From NCBI GenBank assembly GCA_002428325.1, contig DIVR01000065.1, positions 58,866 to 122,865 on the forward strand: a stretch of 64,000 bases of DNA. The letters run 5' to 3'. This document shows positions 9,312-17,428 of the stretch, piece by piece; position 1 is the stretch's first letter; every line of letters begins with the position of its first letter. A program made the position numbers and the translations under genes. Source of the DNA: a bacterium UBP4_UBA6127. GTDB taxonomy: Bacteria > UBP4 > UBA4092. The notes beneath the pieces were generated by a model. It ran no database searches, was not told where the DNA came from, and was given only the letters and a program-made list of their open reading frames with translations.

Positions 9312-10106
9312 TTATTTAAATCGGCGATAGAGAACTAGCAGATGTTCCAGAAGGCCTGGAGTCAAATTGTTTACCCATATCAGTACCCGATCAAACCAGG
9401 TGATATAAACCTCTCTCCGTGGGTGTCTGATGCAACGAAGAATCGCTTTTGCAACCTTTTGAGGGGGGACCCCATATACCCAGTTATCTTTAATGAGTAA
9501 TTGAGCCGGATTCCTTACTCCCGTCTTAAATTCAGTATGGGTTAATCCGGGATTTACCAGGCTGACTTTTATGGGAGAACCCAGAGTCTCAACACGTAAT
9601 GATTCGGTCAATCCGATTAATCCGAATTTGGTAGCGCAATAAGCGCTATTATGAGGCATGCCTCTTCTCCCTATCACCGATGAAATATTGATGATATGCC
9701 CATTTCCCTGTTCTTTCATAAGGGGAATGACTTTTTTGCATAAATAGAATGGGGCCACTAAATTGGTATTCAAGATATCATGAAAATCCTGGAGTGGGGT
9801 ATCCTCTAGTGAGCAAATAATGCCAAATCCTGCATTATTAATAAGAATATCAATCTTTCCATAGGTTGCTAAAATTTTCTGGATGAACGCATCGATTTCT
9901 GGTGTATGGGTAATATCCATGGGGAAAATCATGGATTTCCCACCCTGGCTCTCAATGATCGATTGAATTTCTCTCAATCTATCAACTCGTCTGGCTACCA
10001 ATATGGGGATTGCTCCTGATTGGGCAAGAAGGATCGCCGTTTCTTTTCCCATACCGGAGGATGCACCTGTTACAATGATAATTTTACCTTCTAATGCGTT
10101 CGCCAT
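9312..10106 (-). CDS. Short-chain dehydrogenase/reductase
   Basis: A 264-residue classical SDR. The NAD(P)-binding TGASSGMG is at residues 13-20, NNAG lies near residue 90, the catalytic Ser is in NISSVIG, and the YxxxK pair is in YCATK near residue 156. The Arg pair around position 40 (VARRVDR) hints at NADP preference. The C-terminus is hydrophobic (WFDRVLIWVNNLTPGLLEHLL), as in SDRs that associate with membranes or act on lipids. The substrate cannot be read from sequence. It stands alone, 60 bp before ruvC in the leftward direction. Confidence 0.88.
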   Translation of the reverse strand: MANALEGKIIIVTGASSGMGKETAILLAQSGAIPILVARRVDRLREIQSIIESQGGKSMIFPMDITHTPEIDAFIQKILATYGKIDILINNAGFGIICSLEDTPLQDFHDILNTNLVAPFYLCKKVIPLMKEQGNGHIINISSVIGRRGMPHNSAYCATKFGLIGLTESLRVETLGSPIKVSLVNPGLTHTEFKTGVRNPAQLLIKDNWVYGVPPQKVAKAILRCIRHPRREVYITWFDRVLIWVNNLTPGLLEHLLVLYRRFK

Positions 10107-10206
10107 AGCCTTAGTTGTCCCTTATATTTTATTTGTTTTATATCTTATGACAGACAACAAATATCGGCAAAGCCTGAGGAAGACACGGTGGTTTTAAACG
10201 CATGAC

Positions 10207-10234
10207 TTGATAATTATTAGATAGGTATTATAAT
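10207..10234 (+). promoter_or_regulatory. Sigma70-type promoter of the radical SAM gene
   Basis: TTGATA (10207-10212), a 16-nt spacer and a perfect TATAAT (10229-10234). The predicted start near 10241 gives a leader of about 45 nt before ATG 10287. Confidence 0.7.
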
Positions 10235-10286
10235 GTATGTGTCAAATGACAAGTCATGAATTTATATTATTGAAAAGGGTCTCTGA

Positions 10287-11672
10287 ATGAATAGATTATA
10301 CCATTCATGGAATATGTTTCTGATTTACCCGGCGCTGTTATTTGATTATCTAGATGCACCTCGAGGAGATGAACTACTGGATATCTTGAGGCGACGGTTG
10401 GAATTATCTTCTCCTGGTGGAAGATGGAAGACAGAAGGATTTTATAAACATTCTTGGTGGAATAGATTAATTGAAGCAGAAGCTGAATTGTTATTGATGC
10501 GTAGGGAGTGTAGTCAGTCCTTAAAAGAGAAACGAAGCTGGAATCTTCAATTGTTGGAACTAGAATCATCTCAGGGACATTTTGTTGCTAAGGCCTATCC
10601 AAGAAGAATCAATATCGAAATCACTGATCAGTGTAATCTTCATTGTCCGATGTGTACTCAGGGATATGAAGACCTCCCTGGAGCTAATCTTAATATTTCT
10701 GAGGTGATAGGTTCAATAGAAAAATTTAATCCTTATCTTGAACTGGTTGAATTGATTGGACTTGGAGAACCGCTAACTTCTCCGGATTTTATTGAATGGA
10801 TAATGGAATGGCCCCGATACGAGTCCCAAACATTTTCTACAACAACAAATGGGTTACTGCTTGACCCGAAAATAACAGAGATAATCCTGGCAAGCCGCTT
10901 AAATCAAATCCGGTTTTCTGTGGATGCGGTAACACCTGAATCCTACCGGCTTTTGCGAGGTTCTGACGGTTTTGAGGGTCTCATGCAGAATCTGAAATAT
11001 TTCATGACACGGAAAAGACAGTCAGGGAAACAAATGGAAGTCTGGATCCGGATGGTGGCAACACGAGCCAATGTCCATGAATTACCTGAATTTGTCAGGT
11101 TAGGATATGAATTGGGTGTCGATTTGGTGGAGGTGATGCATCTATTTGCTTACTCTCCAGATATGTGGAAACGATCTTTGATATTTGATCGTCCGCTCTG
11201 GAATCAGGTATATGATGAAGCAGCGGATGTTGCCGAAAGATTGAATGTAAGGTACCGGTTTCCCAAGAAATTCGATTTATCTAAACCCCCTCTGGCCGAT
11301 TCCTTTACCCAAATATGCAGGGAACCCTGGGAATATCTATTTGTTAGTTCTGAAGCTAAAGTACGGGCTTGCTGCATAAATCTATCCCCTATGGGAGATT
11401 TACATCAGGATAAAATGGAAGCTATCTTGAACAATGATCACTACCAGCAGTTCAGAAAACAATTATATCAACCCGACAGGCAATATCGATGTCAATATTG
11501 TTATCTTAATTTTCTATATGCAGATGTGAATAATGTCCATAGTCACCTGATAGATGTACGGCCTCATTATCGGGAAGTAGGGGAAGAGGACCGCCTGCAT
11601 TTACCAGAAAAACCTGTTATTGAAGAGTATATCAATGCCTGTTTAAAAGGGGAATCTATCCCCTGGAATTAA
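10287..11672 (+). CDS. Radical SAM / SPASM-like protein
   Basis: A 461-residue protein with the radical SAM cluster CX3CX2C at Cys116, Cys120 and Cys123 (DQCNLHCPMC), the glycine-rich GLGEP motif after it, and a Cys-rich C-terminal region (CREPW near 345, ACCIN, then CQYCY) that looks like a SPASM or twitch auxiliary cluster domain. The first 100 residues precede the barrel, are rich in Trp, Arg and Leu, and match nothing I recognise. AAAAGGG with 7 nt spacing precedes the ATG. SPASM proteins modify peptides or sugars, but no precursor peptide is obvious beside it; its 3' end abuts the convergent lemA gene by 17 bp. Confidence 0.85.
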   Translation: MNRLYHSWNMFLIYPALLFDYLDAPRGDELLDILRRRLELSSPGGRWKTEGFYKHSWWNRLIEAEAELLLMRRECSQSLKEKRSWNLQLLELESSQGHFVAKAYPRRINIEITDQCNLHCPMCTQGYEDLPGANLNISEVIGSIEKFNPYLELVELIGLGEPLTSPDFIEWIMEWPRYESQTFSTTTNGLLLDPKITEIILASRLNQIRFSVDAVTPESYRLLRGSDGFEGLMQNLKYFMTRKRQSGKQMEVWIRMVATRANVHELPEFVRLGYELGVDLVEVMHLFAYSPDMWKRSLIFDRPLWNQVYDEAADVAERLNVRYRFPKKFDLSKPPLADSFTQICREPWEYLFVSSEAKVRACCINLSPMGDLHQDKMEAILNNDHYQQFRKQLYQPDRQYRCQYCYLNFLYADVNNVHSHLIDVRPHYREVGEEDRLHLPEKPVIEEYINACLKGESIPWN

Positions 11673-11689
11673 TGGGCCTGTTTTGAATG

Positions 11690-12253
11690 TTATTTAAAAC
11701 TGGCCGTGACAGGTTTTCTAATATCCAATGATTCGATTTCAAAATAACTCTGTGGGGTATAATTTGACAGGGAAGCAATAATACTGCTGGGAAAAGTCAG
11801 TACCCTGTTATTGAAATCTCGGATATTTCCATTGTAAAAACGACGTGCTGCCTGGATTCTATCTTCTGTATTGATGAGTTCTTCCTGTAATTGAAGGAAA
11901 TTCTGATTTGCTTTTAAATCAGGATACCCTTCAGCGACTGCGAAGAGGGTTTTAAGCTCCCGAACCAGTTCATTTCCTCTTTGGGCCTGAGTGTCTGGAT
12001 CGGTATGGTTTGCCATGGCATTACTCCTAATCTGGGCAATTCTCTCCAGGACCTCTTTCTCATGTTGGGCATACCCTTTGACTGTTTCTACCAGGTTGGG
12101 AATCAAATCATATCGGCGGCGTAGCTCCGTATCCACATTGGACCAGGATTCTCTAATCATCTGGCTAAGCCTGATCAGGGTATTATAAGTAACGATCACA
12201 TAAACAATCGGGAGAACAACGATTAATCCAAAAAATATTATAGGGAATATCAT
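11690..12253 (-). CDS. lemA: LemA family membrane protein
   Basis: A 187-residue LemA-type protein: one N-terminal transmembrane helix (about 3-23), then a long helical bundle with the family signature YNTLIRL, RRYDLIPNLVETVKGY (about 48-63), and the late NxxVxxFPS-like segment (NNRVLTFPS). The family has no established enzymatic activity. It ends the leftward cluster that contains two DUF3137-like proteins; LemA next to DUF3137 genes is a pairing known in other bacteria and supports a shared membrane function. Confidence 0.93.
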   Translation of the reverse strand: MIFPIIFFGLIVVLPIVYVIVTYNTLIRLSQMIRESWSNVDTELRRRYDLIPNLVETVKGYAQHEKEVLERIAQIRSNAMANHTDPDTQAQRGNELVRELKTLFAVAEGYPDLKANQNFLQLQEELINTEDRIQAARRFYNGNIRDFNNRVLTFPSSIIASLSNYTPQSYFEIESLDIRKPVTASFK

Positions 12254-12272
12254 ACGTTAAGATGTTTACTCC

Positions 12273-12962
12273 TTATCCGGTGTGAATATTATCCTTTTTA
12301 ACATAATCAGGAATCATTTCATAGAACCTATCAGCTTCCTGAAGCAACTGATCGATTTGGGGTGCTTTTAATAAACAACCACGATGGAATAAGACAGTAT
12401 TTTGTTGAGTTTCAATGTAAAGGCCCTTGTGACTCAGCAAAAATTCCATCATCTTGGGATGGATAATATCATAAATGAATTTCTTATTCTCACCTTTCAC
12501 ACAATAGGTTCTTGAAAATTCAGCTGATTCGAAATCAATATCATCAAACCCCAGCGCGGCTCCCACCTTATCTAGAACGTTTTCCGGGCGGAGTGACATC
12601 GGCTTAAAAATCAGAGGTGATTCCAAAATCATCAGAGTCATTGCATAATGGGTCTCATCATCTCCTGAGCCGGTTGTGTAAGAATAATCGAATAGACAGA
12701 TGGACCAGTATTTAATGGCCCCTCGGCAAACATGAGAGGCCTTTCTATCCGACCCGATGGATAAAAGAGGAAAATATCCGTACCGAGAAGGGATTTGCAG
12801 GGGATCCAGTTTGTAATATGAAAACCCATGTCTGTAAGCCAGTTCTTTCCATTGTTTAGCTCTCTTTTGCAGGTAAAGAATAGCCAGGAAAAATAGCCCT
12901 AACATTGTTAGGACGATAAATCCTATACCAGCAAAGAAAAATAAAACCACCAGAACTTCCAT
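12273..12962 (-). CDS. DUF3137-like membrane-anchored protein (copy 1)
   Basis: A 229-residue protein with a strongly hydrophobic N-terminus (about 4-30, one or two membrane helices) and a soluble domain. The domain carries FDYSYTTGSG, LRPENVLDKVGAALGFDDIDFESAEFSR (positions roughly 123-150) and HPKMMEFLL. This resembles DUF3137 proteins, which end with a similar Phe-Glu/Ala-Arg/Leu pattern. It is a clear paralogue of the product at 14376-15038, sharing the same blocks in the same order. It lies 19 bp upstream of lemA. Function unknown; the DUF3137 label is by motif resemblance. Confidence 0.72.
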   Translation of the reverse strand: MEVLVVLFFFAGIGFIVLTMLGLFFLAILYLQKRAKQWKELAYRHGFSYYKLDPLQIPSRYGYFPLLSIGSDRKASHVCRGAIKYWSICLFDYSYTTGSGDDETHYAMTLMILESPLIFKPMSLRPENVLDKVGAALGFDDIDFESAEFSRTYCVKGENKKFIYDIIHPKMMEFLLSHKGLYIETQQNTVLFHRGCLLKAPQIDQLLQEADRFYEMIPDYVKKDNIHTG

Positions 12963-12993
12963 CCTAAGGCCCTTCCTGATGGATATTGGATAT

Positions 12994-13128
12994 TTACTTG
13001 CTTGATGACTTATCTGGTTGATGGCCTTTTTTGACCAGCCAGAATATCAAGGCAGCGATGCCTGCCGCAGTTGCCAGGGATATTCCTACAATAACCAGAA
13101 AAAATAAAACCATCCATGTAAATGCCAT
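12994..13128 (-). CDS. Small single-span membrane peptide (44 aa)
   Basis: A 44-codon open frame in the gap between two cluster genes. It begins MAFTWMVLFF, has one uninterrupted hydrophobic helix (about residues 3-32) and ends with a hydrophilic, charged tail (VKKGHQPDKSSSK). The translation is clean, has the composition of a bitopic membrane peptide, and fits between its neighbours without overlap (34 bp before the DUF4855 gene stop, 31 bp after it the next start). No homologue is recognised. Its position suggests a small subunit of the LemA/DUF3137 group. Confidence 0.55.
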   Translation of the reverse strand: MAFTWMVLFFLVIVGISLATAAGIAALIFWLVKKGHQPDKSSSK

Positions 13129-13162
13129 TAATTTATTCCTTTATATACTCTTACTTGAAACA

Positions 13163-14266
13163 CTATTTAACTGAATAATCACCTTTAATGAAGTGATACA
13201 TATCATGATAAAGGCCATTTTCGATTTTATCATTGGAATAGGCCATTCTGGCAGCATCTTTGCTTCCCAGGAAATAGGCGCAGGCTGCTTTTGTCATATA
13301 TCCATACTGGACGCCGCCATTTAAATAATTACGAAATCTTTTCTGTCGCTCACCTTTTTTACCCAATGTAGGATCATCGCCGTAACAATATTCCATTTCA
13401 AAACCGGCATAACGGTCCTTAGCTTCCAAGGCTGCTTTTTTCACATCCTTGATTTCTTTGTAAAACATGTGGTTGGGTTGCATAAAAGCACAGTCAAAAT
13501 AAAAATCTTTATAGACACTCAGAATGTTTACATTGTAGGAGGAATAAAAGGGAATCCAGAAAAGTTTTGTCTTTTTCTTCTGGATTTGTTTGTATAATTC
13601 CTTAATTACCCAATGGTCATCAATTTCCCATGAGTAATGAATGGATTCATATATCCAATAAAATCCTAAAAGATTCAGGTTTTTAAATTTAGCTTTTTTC
13701 CAACGGGTCCAAGCTTCATTCACATACCACAAACAGGCTTCCAACCTTTGTTCACTGGCTTTCATCAAATCCTGCCCCAACAGAGAGAAATTCAAGGAGG
13801 GACCCTTGGGATTGATTTTTCCAAAATGATACTGGTTGGGGTGGGGATAGGGGATGGTGATGACAACATTCCTTTTGTAAGGAGGAGTGCCTATCTTGGC
13901 AGAAAGTTTATCTATTGTCTGGTCCAGGAGGGGCAGAAGGCCCTTTTCAGTAAAATGGCTATCCAGGTATTCGGTCCAATCAGCCGCTTTGGCCGGATTC
14001 GGAGAGGGAAGAGCAAAAAAATCGCCTTCTCCTGAACGAGTGGTGCCTCTGTTGATATCTGCATAGATATAATTACCTGAAGGGGCCAGTGAAGTCAGGG
14101 GGAGAAAAGAATCAAACATCCAGTCATCGGGAACCCCTTTAGCATTAACATGTGATAAATAAGGTAAAATTTCTTTTTCGGTAAAAGGAGCCCCTGGATC
14201 AATCACCGGCAGGCACATATGACGCATATGGTTATATTCGGGTAAATCAGGAGGGAAATAGGACAT
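13163..14266 (-). CDS. DUF4855 protein (copy 1)
   Basis: A 367-residue protein matching the pattern of DUF4855, a family of unknown function that looks TIM-barrel-like. The hallmark block reads YWIYESIHYSWE then IDDHWVIKELYK and LFWIPFYSSYN, followed by FDCAFMQPNH. Two acidic positions are conserved in all three copies here: Glu207 (YES) and the Glu290/Glu292 pair (GFEMEY). They sit where barrel glycoside hydrolases carry catalytic acids, which is inference. No signal peptide is seen (start MSYFPPDLPEYN), so it is probably cytoplasmic. It is the most divergent of the three copies. Confidence 0.8.
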   Translation of the reverse strand: MSYFPPDLPEYNHMRHMCLPVIDPGAPFTEKEILPYLSHVNAKGVPDDWMFDSFLPLTSLAPSGNYIYADINRGTTRSGEGDFFALPSPNPAKAADWTEYLDSHFTEKGLLPLLDQTIDKLSAKIGTPPYKRNVVITIPYPHPNQYHFGKINPKGPSLNFSLLGQDLMKASEQRLEACLWYVNEAWTRWKKAKFKNLNLLGFYWIYESIHYSWEIDDHWVIKELYKQIQKKKTKLFWIPFYSSYNVNILSVYKDFYFDCAFMQPNHMFYKEIKDVKKAALEAKDRYAGFEMEYCYGDDPTLGKKGERQKRFRNYLNGGVQYGYMTKAACAYFLGSKDAARMAYSNDKIENGLYHDMYHFIKGDYSVK

Positions 14267-14375
14267 AAAAAAAAGATTCCTTTAGTTAGAATCTGACATT
14301 ATAAATCTAGGTGAAATTATACCTCGAAAACAAAAGTTTGTTTACTGAAAAAGAGGAAAAGTGTTTCCAGGATGG

Positions 14376-15038
14376 TTATTGTGGGGAAATCTGGTTGTCT
14401 TTTAGCATATAATCAGGAATCTGCTTATAAAATCCTTCAGCTTCCATTATCAAGATTTCCAGTTCAGCCATCTTAAGTTGTTTTCCATGATGAAAGAGAA
14501 CCTCTGTCCCCCTGGCCTCAATGGTTAAATTCTTGGTTTCCAGCAGAAATTCCATCATTCGGGGATGGATTATATCGTAAGCAAATTTCTTATCAGGACT
14601 TTTTACATAAAACCGTCTGGAAAACTCGGCAGACTCGAAATCGATATCATCAAATCCGATGGCGGCCCCTATTTTATCCAAGATGTTCTCCGGGCGGATA
14701 TCCAATGGTTGAAAGAGGAATCGTTTATCAGTAATTAAAACAGTACGGTAATGAGTCTGCTGGTTTTTCCCACTTCCGGTCGTATATCGGTAATCAAACA
14801 GGCAAAGCTTGATCCCGTGATTAGCTCCGGTACAGACATTGTAGGCTTTTCTGGAGTGTCCCTGGTTAAAAAGGTTGAAATCAGAGTATCGGGAAGGCAA
14901 ATCTTCTGTATCTTTGGAGAAGTAGTTAAATCCGTGCCGTGTAGAAAATTCCAACCATTCCTTAGCTCTCTGACGGCTGAACCAGACCGAAAGAATAATG
15001 GCCCCAATGGCAATCAGGACAAATAATATCATTTCCAT
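14376..15038 (-). CDS. DUF3137-like membrane-anchored protein (copy 2)
   Basis: A 220-residue paralogue of the product at 12273-12962. One N-terminal membrane helix (about 2-20) precedes WLEFSTRHGFNYF, FDYRYTTGSG, the LRPEN-like block DIRPENILDKIGAAIGFD, ESAEFSRRFYVK and HPRMMEFLLE. The two copies flank a DUF4855 gene and share most of their core blocks, suggesting duplication of a DUF3137-DUF4855 unit. A terminator-like hairpin upstream (15075-15101) makes it likely that this gene starts a transcript distinct from the two DUF4855 genes further up. Function unknown. Confidence 0.72.
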   Translation of the reverse strand: MEMILFVLIAIGAIILSVWFSRQRAKEWLEFSTRHGFNYFSKDTEDLPSRYSDFNLFNQGHSRKAYNVCTGANHGIKLCLFDYRYTTGSGKNQQTHYRTVLITDKRFLFQPLDIRPENILDKIGAAIGFDDIDFESAEFSRRFYVKSPDKKFAYDIIHPRMMEFLLETKNLTIEARGTEVLFHHGKQLKMAELEILIMEAEGFYKQIPDYMLKDNQISPQ

Positions 15039-15074
15039 AATGGGGGGATTATACCGTAATGACTAATAAAATAA

Positions 15075-15101
15075 AAGCCTGGAAGATTTTCTCCCAGGCT
15101 T
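15075..15101 (-). terminator. Rho-independent terminator after DUF4855 copy 2
   Basis: A 12-bp stem with one mismatch, AAGCCTGGAAGA (15075-15086) against TCTCCCAGGCTT (15090-15101), with a 3-nt loop. Read leftward it is followed by TTTTATTTTATT. It directly follows the stop of the DUF4855 gene at 15124. Confidence 0.75.
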
Positions 15102-15123
15102 CATATCTGAAAAATTCAGAGAG

Positions 15124-16233
15124 TTATTTTATTTCGTAATCCCCTTTAACGAAGTGATAGAGGTCTTCGTAAGCTTCCCGTTCCTTGGGGTTATCGCTGG
15201 CAAACATTTTGGGGATATCCTGAGGTCCGATAAAATGGCCGCAGACAGATTCGGTCATATATCCATATTTAACTCCACCATTGAGGTAATTCTGGAATCG
15301 GCGGTATTTCTGATTACCGACACTGAAACGGGGTGGGAACCAGTAATAATATTCCATTTCAACTCCCGCTCCTCTGGCTTTGGCTTCCAGAGCGGCCTGT
15401 TTTACATCGGGAATATCGTAATAAAAAATATGATTAGGCTGCAACATGGCGCAATCAAAATAAAATCCCTGGTAATCATTTAATACCCGGACGTTAAAAC
15501 TGCTGTAAAAAGGAATCCAGAACAGCTTTGTTTTTCGCCGTCTGCAATGTTTATAGAATTCTTTTAAAACCCAATGATCATCAATATCCCAGGAGTAATG
15601 GAGGGATTCATACATCCAGTAAAATCCCAGCAGATTCAGGTTTTTGAAACCTGCTTTATCCCATTGTTTCATGGCTTCATCAATGAACCAGCAAACTGCT
15701 TCCAATCGTTGTTCAGAAGCTTTTATCAGGTTCTGGGCTGTTACCGAAAAATTTAAACTGGGTTTTCCTTCTTTCAGTGAGCCCCACATGGATTGGTTTG
15801 GCATGGGATAAGGGCAGCCGAACACAATATTGATTTTATGTTCAGGTTTACGTCCTATCTGCCGTGTCAGTTCAGGCACCAGTTTTTCCAGGGTATCCAA
15901 GGGACCATTGGGCGCCAATTGGGCTTCCAATCCTTCCAGCCAGTCTCGTTTAGTCGCAGGGCAGGGATGGACAATAGCGTAGAAATCGCCTTCTCCGCAG
16001 CGGGTGGTTCCCCGATTGGTGTCGGCCCCATAAACATTACCACTGGGAGCTTCCATGATATAAGGCATGAAGGAGTCATAAAACCAGTCATCGGCTTTTC
16101 CGGTTTTCCGATTAAAGTGGGCCAGGTAATGGGCTGTCTCTTTGGGAGTCAGGGGTTTTTTCCAATCCCAAATGGGTAAAATCAGATGTCGAAGATAATT
16201 GTACTCAGGTTGATTGGGTGTAAAATAGGGCAT
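15124..16233 (-). CDS. DUF4855 protein (copy 2)
   Basis: A 369-residue DUF4855 protein. I start it at ATG 16233 (MPYFTPNQPEYN) because both sister proteins begin at this point, a GGAAGGA motif lies upstream, and the longer form from 16266 would overlap the preceding gene. It has the shared block YWMYESLHYSWD, IDDHWVLKEFYK, LFWIPFYSSFN, FDCAMLQPNH and the EMEYYYW acidic segment. The C-terminus ends DLYHFVKGDYEIK, like its siblings. It begins 7 bp after the previous DUF4855 stop, so the two are co-transcribed. No signal peptide. Role unknown. Confidence 0.8.
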   Translation of the reverse strand: MPYFTPNQPEYNYLRHLILPIWDWKKPLTPKETAHYLAHFNRKTGKADDWFYDSFMPYIMEAPSGNVYGADTNRGTTRCGEGDFYAIVHPCPATKRDWLEGLEAQLAPNGPLDTLEKLVPELTRQIGRKPEHKINIVFGCPYPMPNQSMWGSLKEGKPSLNFSVTAQNLIKASEQRLEAVCWFIDEAMKQWDKAGFKNLNLLGFYWMYESLHYSWDIDDHWVLKEFYKHCRRRKTKLFWIPFYSSFNVRVLNDYQGFYFDCAMLQPNHIFYYDIPDVKQAALEAKARGAGVEMEYYYWFPPRFSVGNQKYRRFQNYLNGGVKYGYMTESVCGHFIGPQDIPKMFASDNPKEREAYEDLYHFVKGDYEIK

Positions 16234-16240
16234 TGACTGC

Positions 16241-17356
16241 TTATCCTTCCTTGATTTGGTAGTCACCTTTTACAAAATGATATAAATCTTCCAGGGTGGT
16301 CTGTTCTCTTGGGTCCTTACTGTTAAACATCTCAGGGATACTATTTTTTCCGATAAAATGGCCGCAGACAGCTTCTTTCATATAACCATACTTAACACCG
16401 CCATTCAGATAATTCCGGAATCGTAGATGCTTTTCTTTTCCGACACCCAGCCAGTCAGGAAGCTGGTAATAATATTCCAGTTCGACTCCGGCATTTCGGG
16501 CTTTGGCTTCCAGTGCGGCCTCTTTCACATCTTTGATATAGGGGTAGAAGATATGTCCGGGCTGAAGCATGGCGCAGTCAAAATAGATATCCCTGTAATC
16601 TTTTAACAGCCTGACGTTATATGAACTATAAAAAGGGATCCAGAAAAAATGGCTTTTTCTTCTCTGAATGTGTTTGTATAATTCTTTTAAAACCCAGTGG
16701 TCATCAATTTCCCAGCTGTATCGAAGAGTCTCATGGATCCAATAAAATCCCAACAAGTGGATATTATGAAAACCGGCCTCTTTCCATTTCTGTAAGGCTC
16801 TATCCACATACCACCGGCAAGCTTCCAGACGTTGTTCGGAGGCCTTAACCAAATTTTGTGATAGGGTGGAGAAATTCAGAGCCGGACCTGTTTCCCTTAA
16901 TTTCCCAAAGACTGACATTAAGGCAGATGGGTAGGGAATCGTAAGGATCACATTTATGGGATGGTCTGGTTGATGTCCGATCTGCCGGCTTAATTGGGGA
17001 ATCAAGGTATCAATTTTATTGAGGGGACCCTCTTGAGAAAAATAACCTTCAAGGATATCTTCCCAGTCCTTTTTTAGGGTTGGATTGGGATGGGGAATGG
17101 CATAAAAATCACCCATGCCGCTGCGGGTGGCGCCTCGGTTAACATCAGCAATCAAGGCATTCCCATCGGGTGAATGGGTCGGCATAGGCAGGATGGAATC
17201 ATAGAACCAGCCATTGGCCTTATGGGTCTCCTGATTGATATGGGCCAAATATAAGGATAATTCTTTCCCGGAAAGTGGAGCTTTCCAATCCCATACCGGT
17301 AGAATCAAATGCCGGAGATAATTGAATGCCGGCTGATTCGGGGCAAAATACGACAT
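16241..17356 (-). CDS. DUF4855 protein (copy 3)
   Basis: A 371-residue DUF4855 protein. Start ATG 17356 (MSYFAPNQPAFN) is preceded by AAGGAAAGG at 6 nt and aligns with both siblings; an in-frame Met at 17386 is less likely. Shared features: YWIHETLRYSWE, IDDHWVLKELYK, FFWIPFYSSYN, FDCAMLQPGH, VELEYYYQ and the ending DLYHFVKGDYQIK. It is closer to copy 2 than to copy 1 by eye, so copies 2 and 3 look like the more recent tandem duplication. It lies about 70 bp downstream of the secreted DUF4434-FN3 gene, in the same orientation. Confidence 0.8.
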   Translation of the reverse strand: MSYFAPNQPAFNYLRHLILPVWDWKAPLSGKELSLYLAHINQETHKANGWFYDSILPMPTHSPDGNALIADVNRGATRSGMGDFYAIPHPNPTLKKDWEDILEGYFSQEGPLNKIDTLIPQLSRQIGHQPDHPINVILTIPYPSALMSVFGKLRETGPALNFSTLSQNLVKASEQRLEACRWYVDRALQKWKEAGFHNIHLLGFYWIHETLRYSWEIDDHWVLKELYKHIQRRKSHFFWIPFYSSYNVRLLKDYRDIYFDCAMLQPGHIFYPYIKDVKEAALEAKARNAGVELEYYYQLPDWLGVGKEKHLRFRNYLNGGVKYGYMKEAVCGHFIGKNSIPEMFNSKDPREQTTLEDLYHFVKGDYQIKEG

Positions 17357-17428
17357 TGAACCTTTCCTTGGACAGTCAGGAATCATAAACCTAAATATTA
17401 TATCTGAATCAAGATACTGTTGACAGGA

